Counted from the first letter of the stretch, positions 1 through 7,196 are shown. The stretch: DNA of 18,676 nucleotides from an uncultured Campylobacteraceae bacterium (GCA_913057765.1 CAJXPH010000023.1:1-18676), one strand, 5' to 3'. The notes: generated from the sequence alone by a model not told the origin. Made by a program: numbers and translations.

Positions 1-50
1 TACGAGATCCTCTCTGGTCTCGTGGGCTCGGAGATGTGTATAAGAGACAG
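1..50 (+). other. Untrimmed Illumina Nextera i7-side adapter (not biological)
   Basis: The first 50 bases match the Nextera P7-side adapter in order: the end of P7 (1-8), an eight-base index cctctctg (9-16, which I recall as N708), the read-2 adapter part (17-31) and the 19-base Tn5 mosaic end agatgtgtataagagacag (32-50). Genomic sequence starts at 51. The adapter contains an in-frame GTG at 22 that creates a false protein N-terminus. Confidence 0.98.
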
Positions 51-1683
51 ATCTAGAATAAATCAAATTGCATTTATAAAAAAATCTGTAGCTGATCTTG
101 TAAATAATGGAATAGAAGCAGCTAGAATAGCTCTTATCTTGCCCGAAGAAACTTTTGCAAGTAAGATATCGCTTTTTGATAAAGAACGCTATTTCAACTA
201 TGCTATGGGCTTAAATATATATACCTCAAATTTGTATAGAATAGTAGATGGAATCTATTCATATATGAATGAAAAAGATTTAAAAAATATTCGTAATATT
301 GAATTCCTTAAATTAAAGAAAGATGAAATAGATGAGATTTTTGAGAAGTATTGGAAGAAAAACTTAACTAAAGAACATTTTAACCGTATTATAGATTATT
401 TTTTATTATTTGAAGAAGATGAAGAATTAGTAGAAAAATTTAAAGAATTAGTTTTTAAACTTGAAAGACTATTTTTTTCTACTGACGAAAAAATCACATT
501 AAAAGATGCATATAAATTATTATATCAAAAAGTTTCAAAGATATCTTTAGATGATGTTAATTCAGGAAAAATCACAGTTATGGGACTTCTTGAAAGTAGA
601 AAATTAACTTTTGATGCTGTAATTATTTGTGATTTTAATGAAAATTTAATTCCAAAAAGAAGTGTAAAAGACAAATTTTTATCTTCTAACATTAAATCAA
701 AAGTGAATCTACCTACTAAAATTGATAGAGAAAATTTGCAAAAGTATTATTATGAAAGGTTAATTAGTAATACAAGTAATGTATTTATTTCATATGTAAA
801 AAATGATAGTCAACAAATATCGAGATTTGCAAATACACTATTTGATATTAATATTGATGAAAAACTTTATGATAATTCATATAAGCATATTTTATATAGT
901 AATAAAACTTTAAAACATTTTGAAAATGAAGTGATATTAGATATTGACTTATCAAAATTAACCTGGAGTGCAAGTTCATTAAAAGAGTATTTAGAATGTA
1001 AAAGAAAATACTATTTAAACCATATCCTTAAAATTAAAGAACATGATATTTCAATTAAACCAAAAGGCTATGAACTTGGGAATATTGTTCATAATTCTTT
1101 AGAAACATATTATAAACAAGATGTATATTCATATGAAAAATTATTAGAAATCCTAAATGAAACTAGTAAAGAGAAAATTTCTAACAACTCTTTTTTAAAT
1201 TTGGATTTAGAAATATGGAAGAAAAAATTAGTTGGATTTATAAGAAAAGAAAAAGAACGCTTTGAAGAGAATATAAAAATTGTTAGTTTAGAGAAAGCCT
1301 TTTTAATTGAAGTTGATAATATTAAGTTACGTGGTACGATTGATAGAATTGATTTGATTGATAAAACTTATGTTGTACTAGATTATAAAACTTCAAGTAA
1401 TTTAAAATTAGATTCAAAAAAAACTTATGAAAAAGCAGTTGACTTTCAATTAGAATTTTATTATTTAGCTGTAGAAAACTTGTATAAAACAAAAGACATA
1501 AAAACTTATTATTACGACTTATATAATATGAAAATTCTTGAAGAAGTAGTATTAGATGAGAAACTTGAATCTTTAAGAAAAATATTTGAAAGTCTTAAAA
1601 CTGAAGATGTGAACTTCTTAAAATGTGATAATAATCAAATATGTCAATACTGTACTTATAAGACTTTATGTAATAAAGATTAG
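51..1683 (+). CDS. addB: AddB-type ATP-dependent nuclease subunit, C-terminal part (5'-truncated)
   Basis: This is the C-terminal part of AddB, the subunit that with AddA resects double-strand breaks and loads RecA. The frame opens at a GTG at 22 inside the adapter, so its first ten residues are artefact; true coding starts at 51 and the native start lies outside the window. Numbering from that GTG, residues 183-211 carry a helicase-like stretch (GLLESR, then DFNENLIP). A PD-(D/E)XK nuclease domain runs from about 314 to the end: GNIVH with H357, GTIDRID with D441, LDYKT with D454 and K456, then an FQLEFYYLA motif. C326 plus C541, C544 and C550 (CxxCx5C) fit the iron-sulfur cluster that closes AddB nuclease domains. 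The ATP-binding N-terminal region is missing, probably 200-250 residues. The stop is followed by a terminator, with no addA downstream. Confidence 0.9.
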
Positions 1684-1706
1684 TGTTTAATTAACTCATA
1701 GATATA

Positions 1707-1739
1707 AAAAAAGGTTAGAGTAAAACTCTAACCTTTTTT
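1707..1739. terminator. Bidirectional intrinsic terminator between addB and porin A
   Basis: A perfect inverted repeat: the arm ending ggttagagt, a three-base aaa loop, and acTCTAACC followed by six T. Arms are flanked by A and T runs, so either strand gives a U-tract after the hairpin. It lies 24 bases after the addB stop and about 20 bases after the stop of the opposing porin gene, so it can serve both. Confidence 0.85.
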
Positions 1740-1758
1740 ATTTAATTCTAAATTTATA

Positions 1759-2883
1759 TTAGAAAGAATATTGAATGTGAAGTCTTCCCATAGTTTCTTT
1801 TTCATTATTTCTATCAGCATCTAATTGACCAAATCTTACAAAAGAAGATAAGTTCTTAGCGTGATTATAAGTAATTTGACCAAAAACTTCTGTTTGATCT
1901 TGTGCATTTGAAGCAGAACCTGCATCAATATCACTGTAGTTTAATGCAACTTTAATTTTATCAGTAACTTGTGCATCAATTCCTGCATATAATGCAGAAG
2001 CGTCAGAGATATCAGAAAGTGTTACTCTCCAGTGTTCATCAAATCCAGTAGTTGAAGAATAATCTGTACCTACAACTCCACCTTCTTCGTCAGTTTCACC
2101 ATATGATAAATGAGCTCCAAAGATACCCATGTTTGCAGCAATACCAACTTTCCATAAGCTGTTGTCTAAATTAGAATCTTCTAAATCTAATTCAGTGTAT
2201 CTAGCAAAAGAACTTAATGCTACAGAACCAAGATCATAAGATGCACCTAAACCAACTGTATATGCATCAAATGCATCAGCTACATCAATATAAGATGCAT
2301 CAACATTAATCATACCAAAAGATGCGTCAACACCAACAACAACAACATCTTCAGCACCAGTAGTTAATCCTGATACTGCATTATCTGAAGTATTTAAAGT
2401 AGTTTGGTTAAAGTAAGCACCATAAATTGTTGCTGGACCAAATGTAGACATAGCTAAAAGTCCAGTACCAGTTTGTTCGTTACCCATAGCATCTCTAGCC
2501 ATAGAGAATTTAGTATTTAACGCTTGTTTACCAAGTGTAATAGAAGTATTTGCAATACCTGTGTAAGTAAAGTTTACTTCAGATAATTCAAGATCAAGAT
2601 TAGAATCAGCAGTTGTACTTGTACCTAAAGAAGCATTTGCAGTACCATTACCAGCAATAAGTCTTGTATTAAAAGTTACATCATCTGTAACTTTTGATTT
2701 TAAAGATACAGCAACTTTATAGTTGTTACTTGCTTCACCAGCTAATTCATAGTCATTATATCTGTATGCAGCAGTTCCTGATACGTCTACGTTTTTGATT
2801 GCCTCTGCTAGTGGTTGTGCAGATGCTACAGTTCCAGCTACAGCTATTGCTGCTACTAAACTCATTTTTGCGAATTTTTTCAT
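1759..2883 (-). CDS. Outer-membrane porin, Campylobacter MOMP-like (paralogue A)
   Basis: A 374-residue beta-barrel porin resembling the Campylobacter major outer membrane protein (PorA/MOMP). Residues 1-22 form a Sec signal peptide (MKKF start, hydrophobic VAAIAVAGTVA core, probable cleavage ASA|QP). The mature start QPLAEAIKNVDVSGT matches the MOMP pattern of LEEAIKDVDVSG that I recall from C. jejuni. The protein alternates short polar and aromatic strands and ends IQYSF, with the terminal Phe used by the BAM complex as an assembly signal. It is a paralogue of the porin at 4875-5960: the first 37 residues are identical, and blocks such as TGIANT, EQTGTG, YFNQT, MGIF and HAKNLS are shared. 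The ATG has a clear Shine-Dalgarno site (aaaggaaac) 4-6 bases upstream. Its own promoter and terminator make it a monocistronic unit. The likely role is diffusion of small solutes; specificity cannot be read here. Confidence 0.88.
   Translation of the reverse strand: MKKFAKMSLVAAIAVAGTVASAQPLAEAIKNVDVSGTAAYRYNDYELAGEASNNYKVAVSLKSKVTDDVTFNTRLIAGNGTANASLGTSTTADSNLDLELSEVNFTYTGIANTSITLGKQALNTKFSMARDAMGNEQTGTGLLAMSTFGPATIYGAYFNQTTLNTSDNAVSGLTTGAEDVVVVGVDASFGMINVDASYIDVADAFDAYTVGLGASYDLGSVALSSFARYTELDLEDSNLDNSLWKVGIAANMGIFGAHLSYGETDEEGGVVGTDYSSTTGFDEHWRVTLSDISDASALYAGIDAQVTDKIKVALNYSDIDAGSASNAQDQTEVFGQITYNHAKNLSSFVRFGQLDADRNNEKETMGRLHIQYSF
2773..2883 (-). repeat. Copy 1 of the 111-bp porin 5' coding repeat
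   Basis: The first 111 coding bases match the same stretch of the second porin (5850-5960) except at nine positions. All nine changes are synonymous, so 37 residues are identical. The first 35 bases are identical without a break, and a second identical run of 32 bases follows. This is a direct repeat about 3.1 kb apart. Confidence 0.95.
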
Positions 2884-2917
2884 TTGTTTCCTTTGTTTGT
2901 TTTTTTATGTTTTGACG

Positions 2918-2923
2918 ATTATA
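2918..2923 (-). promoter_or_regulatory. Probable -10 box of the porin A promoter
   Basis: On the minus strand a perfect TATAAT lies about 35 bases before the porin A ATG, in the context atagTATAATcg. The region upstream is AT-rich with no TTGACA-like -35, as is common for the housekeeping sigma factor in Campylobacterota. The predicted leader is about 25-30 bases and unstructured, unlike that of porin B. I see no convincing prfB terminator between 2924 and 2997. Confidence 0.6.
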
Positions 2924-2997
2924 CTATAATTTATTAAAAACTTTATTAATTGTTTTGTATATAATATATGCAATTAAGTAAAATTTAAAAATATTAA

Positions 2998-4092
2998 TTA
3001 TATTGATTGAGCAATCAATACATCTTCAATAATTTTAGTGATGTCACCATCTAATATTGCATCAACGTTAGAATATCCAATATTACTTCTTGTATCTTTT
3101 ACTTGTTGGTAAGGTTGCATTACATAAGATCTAATTTGATGGCCCCATCCAATGTCACTTTTTTCTGTTCCATTCTTTTCCGCTTGTTGTTGCTCTAATT
3201 CATATTCATAGAGTCTAGATTTTAACATTTTCATAGCACTTGCTTTATTCTTATGTTGTGATCTATCATTTTGACACTGTACAACAATGTTCGTTTCTAT
3301 ATGAGTGATTCTAATAGCAGATTCTGTTTTATTAACATGTTGACCACCAGCGCCACTAGCTCTGTACGTATCAATTCTAATGTCTTTATCTTCAATGACA
3401 ATATTAATATTGTCATCAATTTCAGGACTTACCATAACAGATGCGAATGATGTATGTCTTTTTGCATTTGAATCAAAAGGAGAAATTCGTACAAGTCTAT
3501 GGATTCCATTTTCTGTTTTCAAATATCCGTAAGCATTCTCCCCTTTGATGATAAATGATACGTCTTTAATACCAGCTTCTTCACCATCTTGATAATCAAG
3601 CAGTTCTATCTTGAAGTTTTGTCTCTCTGCCCATCTTAGATACATTCTGTAAAGCATTTCAGCCCAATCTTGGGATTCTGTTCCTCCTGCACCTGGATGA
3701 ATTGAGATAATTGCATTTGAAACATCATCAGGATTTGAAAGCATTACTGAAATTTCAGTAGATTTAATTAATTCATCTAACTCATTTGCTTCTTCATGTA
3801 AAAGTTCGAAAGTATCATCGTCATTGTCTTCTTGTGCAAGTTCATAGAGTTCATTTGTTCCACTTAATGCATCATTTGCTTTGTTAAATTTTGATAACTT
3901 TGATAGAAGTCTATTCTTTTCTATACCAATTTTAGTAGCATTTTCAACATTATTCCAGAAGTCTTGTTCTGCTTCAAGATTTTCAATCTCTTTAATTCTA
4001 AGCTTTAAGTCTTCTGGTTTTAAAATATTTTTAATATTTTCAAGTTTTGTATTAAGTAATTTTAGTAATTCAGAATATTCATAGGCATCCAT
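2998..4092 (-). CDS. prfB: Peptide chain release factor 2 (RF2)
   Basis: RF2 recognises UGA and UAA stop codons and triggers peptide release on the ribosome. The 364-residue length matches E. coli RF2 (365). The SPF stop-codon-reading tripeptide is at 204-206 and the catalytic GGQ at 249-251 (SGAGGQHVNKTES), almost the same positions as in E. coli. Other family blocks are IHPGAGGTESQDWAEMLYRMY and CQNDRSQHKNK. SPF rather than PxT separates it from RF1. The frame is open from the first ATG; the UGA-dependent +1 frameshift near codon 26 that autoregulates RF2 in many bacteria is absent. It starts three bases after the cytochrome stop, so it is probably cotranscribed from the promoter at 4780-4788. 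The final residues end IAQSI at a TAA. Confidence 0.97.
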   Translation of the reverse strand: MDAYEYSELLKLLNTKLENIKNILKPEDLKLRIKEIENLEAEQDFWNNVENATKIGIEKNRLLSKLSKFNKANDALSGTNELYELAQEDNDDDTFELLHEEANELDELIKSTEISVMLSNPDDVSNAIISIHPGAGGTESQDWAEMLYRMYLRWAERQNFKIELLDYQDGEEAGIKDVSFIIKGENAYGYLKTENGIHRLVRISPFDSNAKRHTSFASVMVSPEIDDNINIVIEDKDIRIDTYRASGAGGQHVNKTESAIRITHIETNIVVQCQNDRSQHKNKASAMKMLKSRLYEYELEQQQAEKNGTEKSDIGWGHQIRSYVMQPYQQVKDTRSNIGYSNVDAILDGDITKIIEDVLIAQSI

Positions 4093-4095
4093 TAA

Positions 4096-4755
4096 TTATT
4101 TAGATTCCGCTTCTATTTCTTTTTCTAAATCTTTTTGTTCTTTCTTAGGTTTTAAACTATTTATATATGAATATACATTTTTAATATCTCTTGAATCCAT
4201 TAAATTAGCATAAGGCAACATTCTAAATGCAGTTCCTCTATCATATTCACCTAAACCATAGTCTCTAATTGTAGTTTTAAAGTCAAAAAAGTTTATTTTT
4301 GTTAAATCTCTTGAATTACCTGTTAATTCAGTTGCTTTTGCACCATGACAACTTTGACATTTATTAATATATAGTTTTTTACCATCTTTAGACATTCTAA
4401 CTTTAACTTCTTTTTTTCTAGCAATTTGCTCTTCTTTTTTTCTTGTTTCTAGTCTTTGAAGTATTTTTTGCTCTAGTTTTTCTTCATCAATTGTACTTGT
4501 TATTATTTCATCTTTTTTGAAAATATAAATATAGTTGTTTCCATTTGTTGACTTTTCAATTTTAATATCGTCAACAGCCCACCCAGCTTTTTTCATATCT
4601 TGAACATTTTTAGAAGAACTACATTCTCCTCCATCAAGCGCTATAGTCTCAATAGTAGTCATAGATAGATGATTTTCTTTAAAACACATAGTTGTTTTTG
4701 CATTTAATGATATAGTTGTTAATAGTCCTAAAGTAATAGTAGTAAGAAGTTTCAT
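4096..4755 (-). CDS. Periplasmic monohaem c-type cytochrome with an unknown N-terminal domain
   Basis: A 219-residue exported protein. Residues 1-19 look like a signal peptide (MKLLTTITLG, cleavage near LNA|K). Residues 20-80 are a small domain I do not recognise, with C24 and C45 that could form a disulfide. Residues about 88-125 are a charged K/E/R-rich segment, probably helical or coiled. A cytochrome c fold follows, with the haem motif CQSCH at 133-137 and M179 (FRMLPY) or M186 as likely axial methionine. The C-terminus is again charged. The gene has its own extended -10 promoter, a good Shine-Dalgarno (aaaggac), and is followed after three bases by prfB. Its redox partner is not evident; an electron carrier is the family inference. 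The pairing with RF2 probably reflects operon layout rather than function. Confidence 0.82.
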   Translation of the reverse strand: MKLLTTITLGLLTTISLNAKTTMCFKENHLSMTTIETIALDGGECSSSKNVQDMKKAGWAVDDIKIEKSTNGNNYIYIFKKDEIITSTIDEEKLEQKILQRLETRKKEEQIARKKEVKVRMSKDGKKLYINKCQSCHGAKATELTGNSRDLTKINFFDFKTTIRDYGLGEYDRGTAFRMLPYANLMDSRDIKNVYSYINSLKPKKEQKDLEKEIEAESK

Positions 4756-4779
4756 TTTTGTCCTTTTTTTTAAAGGAAC

Positions 4780-4788
4780 ATTTTAGCA
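4780..4788 (-). promoter_or_regulatory. Extended -10 promoter of the cytochrome-prfB unit
   Basis: The minus strand reads tatGCTAAAATg: an extended TGn followed by TAAAAT, about 25 bases before the cytochrome ATG. It sits just downstream of the porin B terminator, so the pair is transcribed independently of the porin. A purine-rich ribosome site (aaaggac) precedes the ATG. Confidence 0.55.
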
Positions 4789-4810
4789 TAATTAATTTTA
4801 ATATATAAAT

Positions 4811-4845
4811 AAAAAAAGGTTAGAAGCAGAAGCTTCTAACCTTTT
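4811..4845 (-). terminator. Intrinsic terminator of porin B
   Basis: Perfect stem ggttagaagc/gcttctaacc (4818-4827 with 4832-4841) with a four-base loop, extended by A-T pairs. Read on the minus strand the hairpin is followed by seven T. It begins about 30 bases after the porin B stop. It shares the GGTTAGA stem sequence with the porin A terminator. Confidence 0.88.
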
Positions 4846-4874
4846 AAGAGTTTAGTATGTTTATAAATTCAAGA

Positions 4875-5960
4875 CTAGAATTTATATTCAACTTGTAATC
4901 TACCTCTGTTGTAATCAACAGTATTGTTTTCACCTTGACCAACTCTTACATATGCAGAAAGGTTTTTAGCATGTTTGTAAGTTAATTGAACGTGATATTC
5001 TTCATGCTCTACGTTAGAAACATTATCTTGCTCAGTTTTGTCATAGTTTAAACCAACGTGTAATTTAGGCATAACTTGTGCACCTAAATCAACCCAGATA
5101 CCATCAGAATCAACTTTATTACTTAAAGTTGTAGACCAACCAATTGCAGAGTTTTCAGATACAGCATTAACAATACCAGAACCATCTTCACCAGTTTTAG
5201 CATAAGTTACAGCAGCATTGAAAATTCCCATTTTTGCAGAAACTCCAACTTTTAATAAGTTGATATCATCGTTACCAGCAGCATTGTCAGTATCTCTATC
5301 AGAGTATTGTGCGTATGCAGATACAGGACCCATTTTTCCACTTACTTTTAAGAAGTAAGCATCAAAAGTGTTATCAGCATCTAAATACCAAGCTTTAACG
5401 TTAACAGGACCAAAAGAACCCATTAATGCAGCAACAATAACATCTTCATTAGCAAGGAAGTTAGTTTGGTTAAAGTAACCTGCAGCAGCAGTAACAGGAC
5501 CCATAGTAGTCATAGCAACGATACCAGTACCAGTTTGCTCAGAACCATCAGAATCAACAGCTTTAGTCCAAGGAGTTGCAACACCTTGTTTACCAACGAT
5601 TACAGTAGTATTAGCAATACCTGTGTAAGAGAAGTTTGCCCAAGATAATTCAACATCAACGTTAGAATCACCAGCATTTTGAGTATCTAAACCAGCAAAA
5701 CCACCATTAGCTCCACCAACGATAAATCTAGAATTGAAAGTTACATCATCTGTAACTTTAGATTTTAAAGTAGCAGCAACTTTATAGTTGTTATCAGTTG
5801 AAGATTCTCTAACGTCATCATAGTTGATGTCGTTATATCTGTATACTACTGTACCAGATACGTCTACGTTTTTAATTGCTTCTGCTAAAGGTTGTGCAGA
5901 TGCTACAGTTCCAGCTACAGCGATAGCTGCTACTAAACTCATTTTTGCGAATTTTTTCAT
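4875..5960 (-). CDS. Outer-membrane porin, Campylobacter MOMP-like (paralogue B)
   Basis: A 361-residue porin with the same signal peptide as paralogue A (cleavage ASA|QP after residue 22) and the same mature start. The barrel body has diverged: loops differ strongly, while strand blocks SKVTDDVTFN, TGIANT, EQTGTG, MGIF, TYKHAKNLS and the C-terminal GRLQVEYKF (terminal Phe) are kept. Codon choice leans to C-ending AAC and ATC more than in neighbouring genes, which would fit high expression. A strong Shine-Dalgarno (aggaga) lies 5-10 bases before the ATG. Unlike paralogue A it has a leader of well over 100 bases with predicted structure (5985-6115), which suggests separate regulation. It may be the main MOMP of this strain; that ranking is inference. 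Confidence 0.9.
   Translation of the reverse strand: MKKFAKMSLVAAIAVAGTVASAQPLAEAIKNVDVSGTVVYRYNDINYDDVRESSTDNNYKVAATLKSKVTDDVTFNSRFIVGGANGGFAGLDTQNAGDSNVDVELSWANFSYTGIANTTVIVGKQGVATPWTKAVDSDGSEQTGTGIVAMTTMGPVTAAAGYFNQTNFLANEDVIVAALMGSFGPVNVKAWYLDADNTFDAYFLKVSGKMGPVSAYAQYSDRDTDNAAGNDDINLLKVGVSAKMGIFNAAVTYAKTGEDGSGIVNAVSENSAIGWSTTLSNKVDSDGIWVDLGAQVMPKLHVGLNYDKTEQDNVSNVEHEEYHVQLTYKHAKNLSAYVRVGQGENNTVDYNRGRLQVEYKF
5850..5960 (-). repeat. Copy 2 of the 111-bp porin 5' coding repeat
   Basis: Matches 2773-2883 except at nine synonymous positions. Same strand and same role (signal peptide plus first mature residues). Such a repeat could support gene conversion or deletion of the intervening cytochrome and prfB; the latter should be lethal because RF2 is normally essential. 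Confidence 0.95.
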
Positions 5961-5984
5961 TTGTTCTCCTAGGGTGTGTTGTAA

Positions 5985-6115
5985 TAAATCAGTTAATTGG
6001 ACGCGCGAACGATTTAAAGTGCGAGCTTTAAATACTTTTCCAATTAGACCGTTGGCTAAATTCTACAGAAGTAAAATTTAAAGTTTTCTTAAACGGGTCT
6101 TTTTGAACTGATTTA
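5985..6115 (-). promoter_or_regulatory. Structured 5' leader of porin B: candidate three-way-junction RNA
   Basis: Four nested complementary pairs fit one fold of the minus-strand leader. P1: taaatcagtt (5985-5994) with aactgattta (6106-6115). P2: aattgga (5995-6001) with tccaatt (6039-6045), enclosing hairpin atttaaag/ctttaaat (6012-6019 with 6026-6033). P3: agaccgtt (6046-6053) with aacgggtct (6092-6100), one bulge, enclosing taaatt/aattta (6057-6062 with 6075-6080). P1, P2 and P3 abut with almost no unpaired junction bases except 6101-6105. The element ends about 15 bases from the porin B ribosome site. A CpG-rich patch (gacgcgcgaacg, 6000-6011) stands out in this AT-rich sequence. I do not recognise a known riboswitch class. 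The fold was made by eye with no energy calculation. Confidence 0.5.
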
Positions 6116-6152
6116 ATGGTGAATTTAAGCTATTTTTTAAATATGTGTTTTT

Positions 6153-6158
6153 GTTATA
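6153..6158 (-). promoter_or_regulatory. Possible -10 box upstream of porin B
   Basis: TATAAC on the minus strand, just after the folB stop, would start transcription near 6146 and place the whole structured element in the porin B leader. A weaker alternative is ttaaat near 6125-6130, which would start close to the outer stem. No -35 box is evident. Confidence 0.35.
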
Positions 6159-6160
6159 TT

Positions 6161-6478
6161 TTACTTATTCTTTAAAGAAACTATACAGTTTGTTAAAATA
6201 TCAGGTTTTGAGATTTTCAGTTTAAGTTTTTTGATTTTATATTTTTTAAAAAGATTTTGCTCTATATGTATAATAGCTTCTTCTAAAAGTTTAAATTTCT
6301 TTTTTTTCATTATCTTTTCGACAGATTTTGAAATTTGAGAGTAATCTATAAATTCTTTTTTATTTTTATAGTCATATTTAAAAGATATATCAATAACAAC
6401 TTTTTGAACAGTTTTTCTTTCGAAATCAAGGATACCTATAATACAGTCGAAAGTTAGATTTTTAATTAATATTTTCAT
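6161..6478 (-). CDS. folB: Dihydroneopterin aldolase family protein (FolB-like)
   Basis: A 105-residue single-domain protein with the FolB pattern: early strand then GILDFERKTVQKVVIDIS, where E20 fits the conserved pterin-binding region, D45-Y46 in the middle, helix LLEEAI around 64-69, and a late KISKPDIL with K91 in the position of the catalytic lysine. Family members convert 7,8-dihydroneopterin to 6-hydroxymethyl-dihydropterin plus glycolaldehyde in folate synthesis, usually as an octamer. Length is slightly short of the usual 115-120. The composition is extremely lysine-rich, matching the local A/T bias. It follows plsY on the same strand after 42 bases, with a hairpin between. The ribosome site is weak (aaaagaaaa). 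The substrate is inferred from family only. Confidence 0.75.
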   Translation of the reverse strand: MKILIKNLTFDCIIGILDFERKTVQKVVIDISFKYDYKNKKEFIDYSQISKSVEKIMKKKKFKLLEEAIIHIEQNLFKKYKIKKLKLKISKPDILTNCIVSLKNK

Positions 6479-6507
6479 TTGAATAATTTTCTTTTCTAAG
6501 AGTTGAG

Positions 6508-6534
6508 AAAAGGTTATATCTTAGATAACCTTTT
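6508..6534. terminator. Weak terminator or attenuator hairpin overlapping the plsY stop
   Basis: Inverted repeat aaaaggttat/ataacctttt with a seven-base loop that contains the plsY stop codon. Read on the minus strand it is followed by ttttctc, a poor U-tract, so it may only partly end plsY transcription before folB. The longer T run is on the plus strand, where no gene needs it. Confidence 0.4.
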
Positions 6535-7144
6535 TTTCTTCACCTTTTATTAGTCTTATAATATTAGGAATATGTTTATAGTATATTACAAAAGCTATTA
6601 TATACATTGGAGCATTACTCCCTAATTCTAAACCATTATTCATAAATAGCGCTGCAATTACAACTCCAGTTAAACCTAATAAAGAAGATAATGAAGAAAC
6701 TTTTAATACTTTTCCACAAAAGACCCAAACAAGTGCCCCAATTACAGTTGGTATTGGAATTAAAACTAAAAATACACCAAGTCCAGTTGCTACACCTTTA
6801 CCACCTTCTAATCCTAAGAAGATTGAATAACAATGTCCAAGTACTGCTAATACTGCAATCCCCCAAAGTGTAGATTCACTCGCTCCCATAGCCATAGCTA
6901 TAAGTAAAACAATTGTTCCTTTTAAAGCATCTAAAATAACGGTAGCAAGGCCTAGTTTCTTTGCTAAACTAGGGTTCGTTTCTTTTACAACCCTTAAAAC
7001 ATTTGTAGCTCCAATTGATTTACTACCATGTTCATTTACATTTACACCTGCGAAAAATTTTGCTAAAAGTAAGCCAAAAGGAATAGAACCTGCTAAATAT
7101 GCAGTTATAAAAAATAGTATGTTAAAGTTTAAAAGAAAGTCCAT
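6521..7144 (-). CDS. plsY: Glycerol-3-phosphate acyltransferase PlsY
   Basis: PlsY transfers an acyl group from acyl-phosphate to glycerol-3-phosphate, the first step of phospholipid synthesis, in the inner membrane. The 207-residue length is normal. The three conserved cytoplasmic motifs are visible: GSKSIGATNVLR (40-51), GHCYSIFLGLEGGKGVATGLG-type motif (103-123, with the GGKG core), and KHIPNIIRLIKG (190-201). Hydrophobic segments at about 5-27, 66-86, 93-105, 122-142, 151-168 and 178-190 fit a multi-pass protein. The ATG has an aaggt ribosome site. It is transcribed away from nadA from a divergent promoter region and probably leads into folB. PlsX, which makes the acyl-phosphate donor, is not in the window. 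Confidence 0.95.
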   Translation of the reverse strand: MDFLLNFNILFFITAYLAGSIPFGLLLAKFFAGVNVNEHGSKSIGATNVLRVVKETNPSLAKKLGLATVILDALKGTIVLLIAMAMGASESTLWGIAVLAVLGHCYSIFLGLEGGKGVATGLGVFLVLIPIPTVIGALVWVFCGKVLKVSSLSSLLGLTGVVIAALFMNNGLELGSNAPMYIIAFVIYYKHIPNIIRLIKGEEKKVI

Positions 7145-7196
7145 TTATTACCTTGATGTTAAATTATATTTAATTTGTTTTTGTTTGATTAACAGG

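Noticed and set aside
32..50. 19-bp sequence at one end matched inverted at the other end (18629-18647), resembling transposon ends
   Set aside because: These are the engineered Tn5 mosaic ends of the sequencing kit with barcodes outside them, not a natural mobile element.
5466..5648. A 60-codon plus-strand frame inside porin B
   Set aside because: Ser/Thr-rich shadow of the porin coding strand with no ribosome site or recognisable motif.
5824..6081. An 85-codon plus-strand frame running across the porin B start and leader
   Set aside because: It is antisense to the signal peptide and leader, has no family resemblance, and its length is explained by the strongly constrained opposite strand.
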